Positions 6,332 to 8,994 of a DNA stretch of 8,994 bases are shown here, piece by piece. The notes beneath the pieces are model-generated. The model did no database searches. It was not told the origin of the DNA and was given only the letters and a program-made list of their open reading frames with translations. Numbering within the stretch: position 1 is the first letter of the stretch; each line of letters starts with the position of its first letter. This DNA is from an uncultured Bacteroidota bacterium (lineage in GTDB: Bacteria > Bacteroidota > Bacteroidia > 2-12-FULL-35-15). The stretch spans positions 1 to 8,994 of the forward strand of contig CAILDT010000022.1 of NCBI GenBank assembly GCA_903833025.1. Reading direction: 5' to 3'. Made by a program: the position numbers and the translations under genes.

Positions 6332-8761
6332 TTAATTTTCTACTTTTAATTCATCCAAATCCACATCTTCTTCTTCGTCATATACATCAATTAACGGCTC
6401 TGCCATAAATGCTTTTGTGGTTAATCGTTTTTCTAAAGATAAAAGAAAACAAGGCAACAACACCAAATTGGAACAATATGCTAATAATAAAGTAACAGAA
6501 ATTAAAATACCTAATGCTGCTGTGCCTCCAAAGCTGGAAGCGGTAAATATTCCAAATCCGCAGAAAAGAATAATGGCTGTATATATCATACTTACGCCTG
6601 TTTCCCTTATCGCTAAAGAAACTGTTTTGGAAATACTGCCTTGATGATTTTTTAATTCCTGACGGTATTTGGTAAGGAAATACATTGTACCATCCGAAGA
6701 AATTCCGAAGGCAATGCTAAATATTAAAATAGTAGAAGGTTTTAAATGTATGTTGAAAAAGCCCATTAATCCTGCGGTGATGATGAGCGGAACCAAGCTC
6801 GGAATAACCGAAATCAGCACCATTCGTGGCGACATAAACAGCGTGAACATTACAATCGCAATTAAAATAATGGCGAGCAATACACTCTCCAATAAGTTTT
6901 CTACCAAGAAAGCATTGCCTTTTAAAAACATTAAACTGTTACCCGTAATTACTACTTTATAATTGGCGAGCATTTTATGAGTCTCCACATCGTAATTAAA
7001 AATACTGTCGATACGGGGAGTTAAGCTATCTATCAACCCTTTCATCCGTATCGAACCCATATCTTTCATTTGAATACTAATGCGGGTATATTGTTTGGTG
7101 CTGTCAATAATTGCTTCAAACTGTCCTCGTTTTCCTTTTAGTTTGGGTTGTGCAAAATCGGCAAGTTTTTGCAGTTCCATTGCACCCGGCAAGCGATATG
7201 CTTTTGGTTTACCATCATTATATGCCTGATTGAAAAACTTTACTCCTTCTACAATGGATACTGCTCTCGAAAAAACAGAATCGTGTGTGTTGGAATACGT
7301 TGCCAACATTTTTTGTAACCTGTCTATTTTATAAAGTGTACGTCCTCCATCAGCAAATACTCCATTTGGTTTTTTGGTGTCCACACTTATTTCAAATGGC
7401 AATACCCCGTGATAATCTTTTTCGAAGTATCGTAAATCAACTAAAATCGGGTCTTTCTTTGGCAAATCATCCACCACATAACCAAGGGGAAGTATTTTGG
7501 TGATGCCATAAACGGAGATAACAACAATAATAATAACAGTTGCATAAATAGTTTTACGACGATGATGTACCAGATAATCTACTTTCGACAATATTTTTGT
7601 TGTTCCTTTACCCTGCAAATGTTTGGTATGTTTTACAGTAGGAGCAGGTAAATAGCTGAATACAATAGGCACCAACATCATCGAAATACAATACGTAAAG
7701 ACCACGCTAATAGAAGAAATCAATCCAAATTCAAATAAAAGCGTACTATCGGTAGAACAAAAAACAGCAAAACCAATGGAAGTAGTAACGTTTGCAAGAA
7801 ACAAGGAAACGCCTACTTTCTCGATAGAGCGTGATAATGCTTTTATTTGATTGCCGTGTATGGAGTATTCTCTGTGGTATTTATTGAGTAGCATAATGCA
7901 GTTGGGCACCCCGATAACAATAAGCAGCGGCGGTATTAATACCGTAAGCACTGATATTTGATACCCGAACAAAACCAAAAACCCGAACGACCAGATAACA
8001 CCAACAAACGACACAGCCAACGAAAACACAACAGGTAATACTGATTTGAAAAACAGAAACAATATTAAGCCGGTTACTATTAATGCAAGTATTACAAATA
8101 GCGTCATCTCGTCCTGTATCTTCCTCGCCACAGCAGTTCTAATGTATGGCATACCCGAATAATGAACGGTTGCGTGAGAAAGTGCCGAAAATTTATCTAC
8201 CTCCGTTTTTATCGAATCTACAATTTTTAACCTGTTTTTGGTGTTTAGCTTTTTACCTTCAAAGGTTATCATCATTAATGTAGAGTGCGCAGAATCGTTG
8301 TAAACCATATTTTTGTAAAAAGGAAGTTTTACAATTATGTTTTTTAAACTATCCACTTCTGCCTGTGTTTTTGGGCGATGTTTTACAATAGTATCATCCT
8401 GAAAAGTACCCAGACTATCATTTTTAACAACGTTCAGCAATCGAGCAACTGATACCACCGCTTTTACACCGGCAACATCTTTCAGCGCATTTCCTAAATC
8501 ATACCATTGATTAAAACGTTCGAGTTTATAAAGTCCTTCGTCGTTAATGCCAATAACCATAACGCTTCCATCCTGTCCGAAACGTTTTTTAAATGCTTTA
8601 TATTCTATAGCAGTGCTATCGTGGTCGGGCAGTAATTTGGGCGATTCGTAACTTATTTCGGCTTTATGGGCGAAGTAACCAAAGAATACCGTAGTGCACA
8701 ATAGCACAATAAGTATTGCTAATCGGTTACGTAAAATAAATTTGGCGATGGCTGCCCACAT
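6332..8761 (-). CDS. RND-superfamily exporter, MMPL/HpnN-like, two six-helix halves
   Basis: Large inner-membrane transporter of the RND superfamily, in the branch that moves lipids and hydrophobic compounds. The 809 residues form two copies of the same plan. Half one has TM1 near 13-30, a periplasmic loop to about 218, then five helices between 219 and 371. After a basic cytosolic linker (about 372-402), half two has TM7 near 403-424, a loop to about 622, then five helices from 623 to 776. The fourth helix of half two carries GISSDGTMYFLTKYR (686-700) with the acidic residue D690 expected in proton relay. The matching stretch in half one, GVPNCIMLLNKY (284-295), has no acid. The C-terminal tail is strongly acidic (787-808). 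No membrane-fusion or outer-membrane partner gene is next to it, as is common for MMPL types. It opens the operon. The cargo is unknown; a lipid is inferred from the neighbours. Confidence 0.88.
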   Translation of the reverse strand: MWAAIAKFILRNRLAILIVLLCTTVFFGYFAHKAEISYESPKLLPDHDSTAIEYKAFKKRFGQDGSVMVIGINDEGLYKLERFNQWYDLGNALKDVAGVKAVVSVARLLNVVKNDSLGTFQDDTIVKHRPKTQAEVDSLKNIIVKLPFYKNMVYNDSAHSTLMMITFEGKKLNTKNRLKIVDSIKTEVDKFSALSHATVHYSGMPYIRTAVARKIQDEMTLFVILALIVTGLILFLFFKSVLPVVFSLAVSFVGVIWSFGFLVLFGYQISVLTVLIPPLLIVIGVPNCIMLLNKYHREYSIHGNQIKALSRSIEKVGVSLFLANVTTSIGFAVFCSTDSTLLFEFGLISSISVVFTYCISMMLVPIVFSYLPAPTVKHTKHLQGKGTTKILSKVDYLVHHRRKTIYATVIIIVVISVYGITKILPLGYVVDDLPKKDPILVDLRYFEKDYHGVLPFEISVDTKKPNGVFADGGRTLYKIDRLQKMLATYSNTHDSVFSRAVSIVEGVKFFNQAYNDGKPKAYRLPGAMELQKLADFAQPKLKGKRGQFEAIIDSTKQYTRISIQMKDMGSIRMKGLIDSLTPRIDSIFNYDVETHKMLANYKVVITGNSLMFLKGNAFLVENLLESVLLAIILIAIVMFTLFMSPRMVLISVIPSLVPLIITAGLMGFFNIHLKPSTILIFSIAFGISSDGTMYFLTKYRQELKNHQGSISKTVSLAIRETGVSMIYTAIILFCGFGIFTASSFGGTAALGILISVTLLLAYCSNLVLLPCFLLSLEKRLTTKAFMAEPLIDVYDEEEDVDLDELKVEN

Positions 8762-8788
8762 TTGGTTGTTAATATTTTTAAAAGTCAG

Positions 8789-8819
8789 CGAAATTAATCA
8801 TTATAATATTACTGACAAA
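8789..8819 (-). promoter_or_regulatory. Bacteroidota-type promoter for the six-gene operon
   Basis: On the minus strand, TTTG (complement of 8816-8819) is followed by 19 bases and TAATTTCG (complement of 8789-8796), one base away from TAnnTTTG. Spacing is identical to that of the korA promoter. The start of transcription would fall about 20 bases before the exporter ATG. GTCAG/CTGAC half-sites (8784-8788 and 8812-8816 on the plus strand) abut both elements and could be an operator, which is speculative. Confidence 0.55.
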
Positions 8820-8870
8820 GAGTAAATGCACCTCATTAGTTTTGTTGATTGGTAGTTATTAATTGTCAGA

Positions 8871-8908
8871 AAAAAAATCCTGCCCTTATTAAAGAGCGGG
8901 ATTTTTTT
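8871..8908 (-). terminator. Rho-independent terminator, bidirectional in form
   Basis: Thirteen-base arms AAAAAAATCCTGC (8871-8883) and GCGGGATTTTTTT (8896-8908) pair with one T/G mismatch or wobble. The 12-base loop can pair further (CTT with AAG). The A-run and T-run give a U-tract on either strand. Since everything here reads leftward, it most likely ends the gene entering from the right edge and insulates the operon promoter. Confidence 0.88.
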
Positions 8909-8925
8909 GAATTCATAACTCATAA

Positions 8926-8994
8926 TTAACTTATCCTTCTGTCAGCTGCACAAACTTGGCGGTCACTTTTTGGGTCTTTTGTAATTTCACTCAT
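8926..8994 (-). CDS. Possible 3' end of an upstream gene, cut by the window edge
   Basis: Only one minus-strand frame stays open to the right edge. It reads 22 codons, beginning MSEITKDPKS and ending ADRRIS, with TAA at 8926-8928, 17 bases before the terminator hairpin. The ATG at 8992-8994 may be a start or an internal methionine. A second frame ends at TAA 8931-8933 and reads more like protein (ending KFVQLTEG) but has TGA at 8991-8993. The terminator suggests that some gene ends here. Its identity is not recognisable. Confidence 0.3.
   Translation of the reverse strand: MSEITKDPKSDRQVCAADRRIS

Larger units (their letters stand above)
2488..8761 (-). other. Six-gene operon: exporter - rfbA - SDR - polyprenyl synthase - plsC - gatC
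   Basis: Gaps between consecutive genes are 9, 6, 3 and 3 bases, and the last pair overlaps by 14 bases. No terminator or promoter was seen between them. One promoter candidate precedes the first gene. This is strong sequence evidence for a single transcription unit, though internal promoters inside genes cannot be excluded. Confidence 0.82.

Noticed and set aside
6417..7503. Three plus-strand frames within the exporter gene (6417-6644, 6669-6962, 7285-7503)
   Set aside because: All lie antisense to a full-length transporter with a clear helix pattern.

Overview
The window looks like a chromosomal segment of a Bacteroidota bacterium. The evidence is a low-GC sequence, A-rich starts without clear Shine-Dalgarno sites, two promoter candidates that fit the Bacteroidota pattern (TTG or TTTG, 19 bases, then a TAnnTTTG-like element), and the protein families present. 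Every gene reads on the minus strand. All six complete genes end in TAA.

Right edge (8762-8994): a few codons that may be the tail of an upstream gene, a strong hairpin terminator (8871-8908), and a promoter (8789-8819) for a long operon.

Middle (8761 down to 2488): six tightly packed genes with gaps of 3-9 bases or a 14-base overlap. In order of transcription they are a 12-helix RND/MMPL-type lipid or drug exporter, glucose-1-phosphate thymidylyltransferase (rfbA/rmlA), an extended SDR nucleotide-sugar enzyme, a short-chain polyprenyl diphosphate synthase, a PlsC-type acyltransferase, and gatC of the Asp/Glu-tRNA amidotransferase. The first five fit envelope or lipid assembly: activated sugar, isoprenoid, acyl transfer and export. 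gatC is an unrelated housekeeping gene at the end of the unit.

Left (1-1788): a nearly complete korA (2-oxoacid:ferredoxin oxidoreductase, gamma-alpha fusion), cut at the window edge and with its own promoter at 1874-1904.

The 699-base gap between gatC and korA holds the most unusual item: thirteen consecutive units of exactly 21 bp (2104-2376), each opening with a degenerate dyad TTTGACGTCAAAG. TT and AAA are invariant and the rest of each unit is highly diverged. Both strands stay open through it, but the pattern of change does not look like selection on protein. I do not recognise it as a known element. No rRNA, tRNA, CRISPR array, transposase or phage gene was seen.
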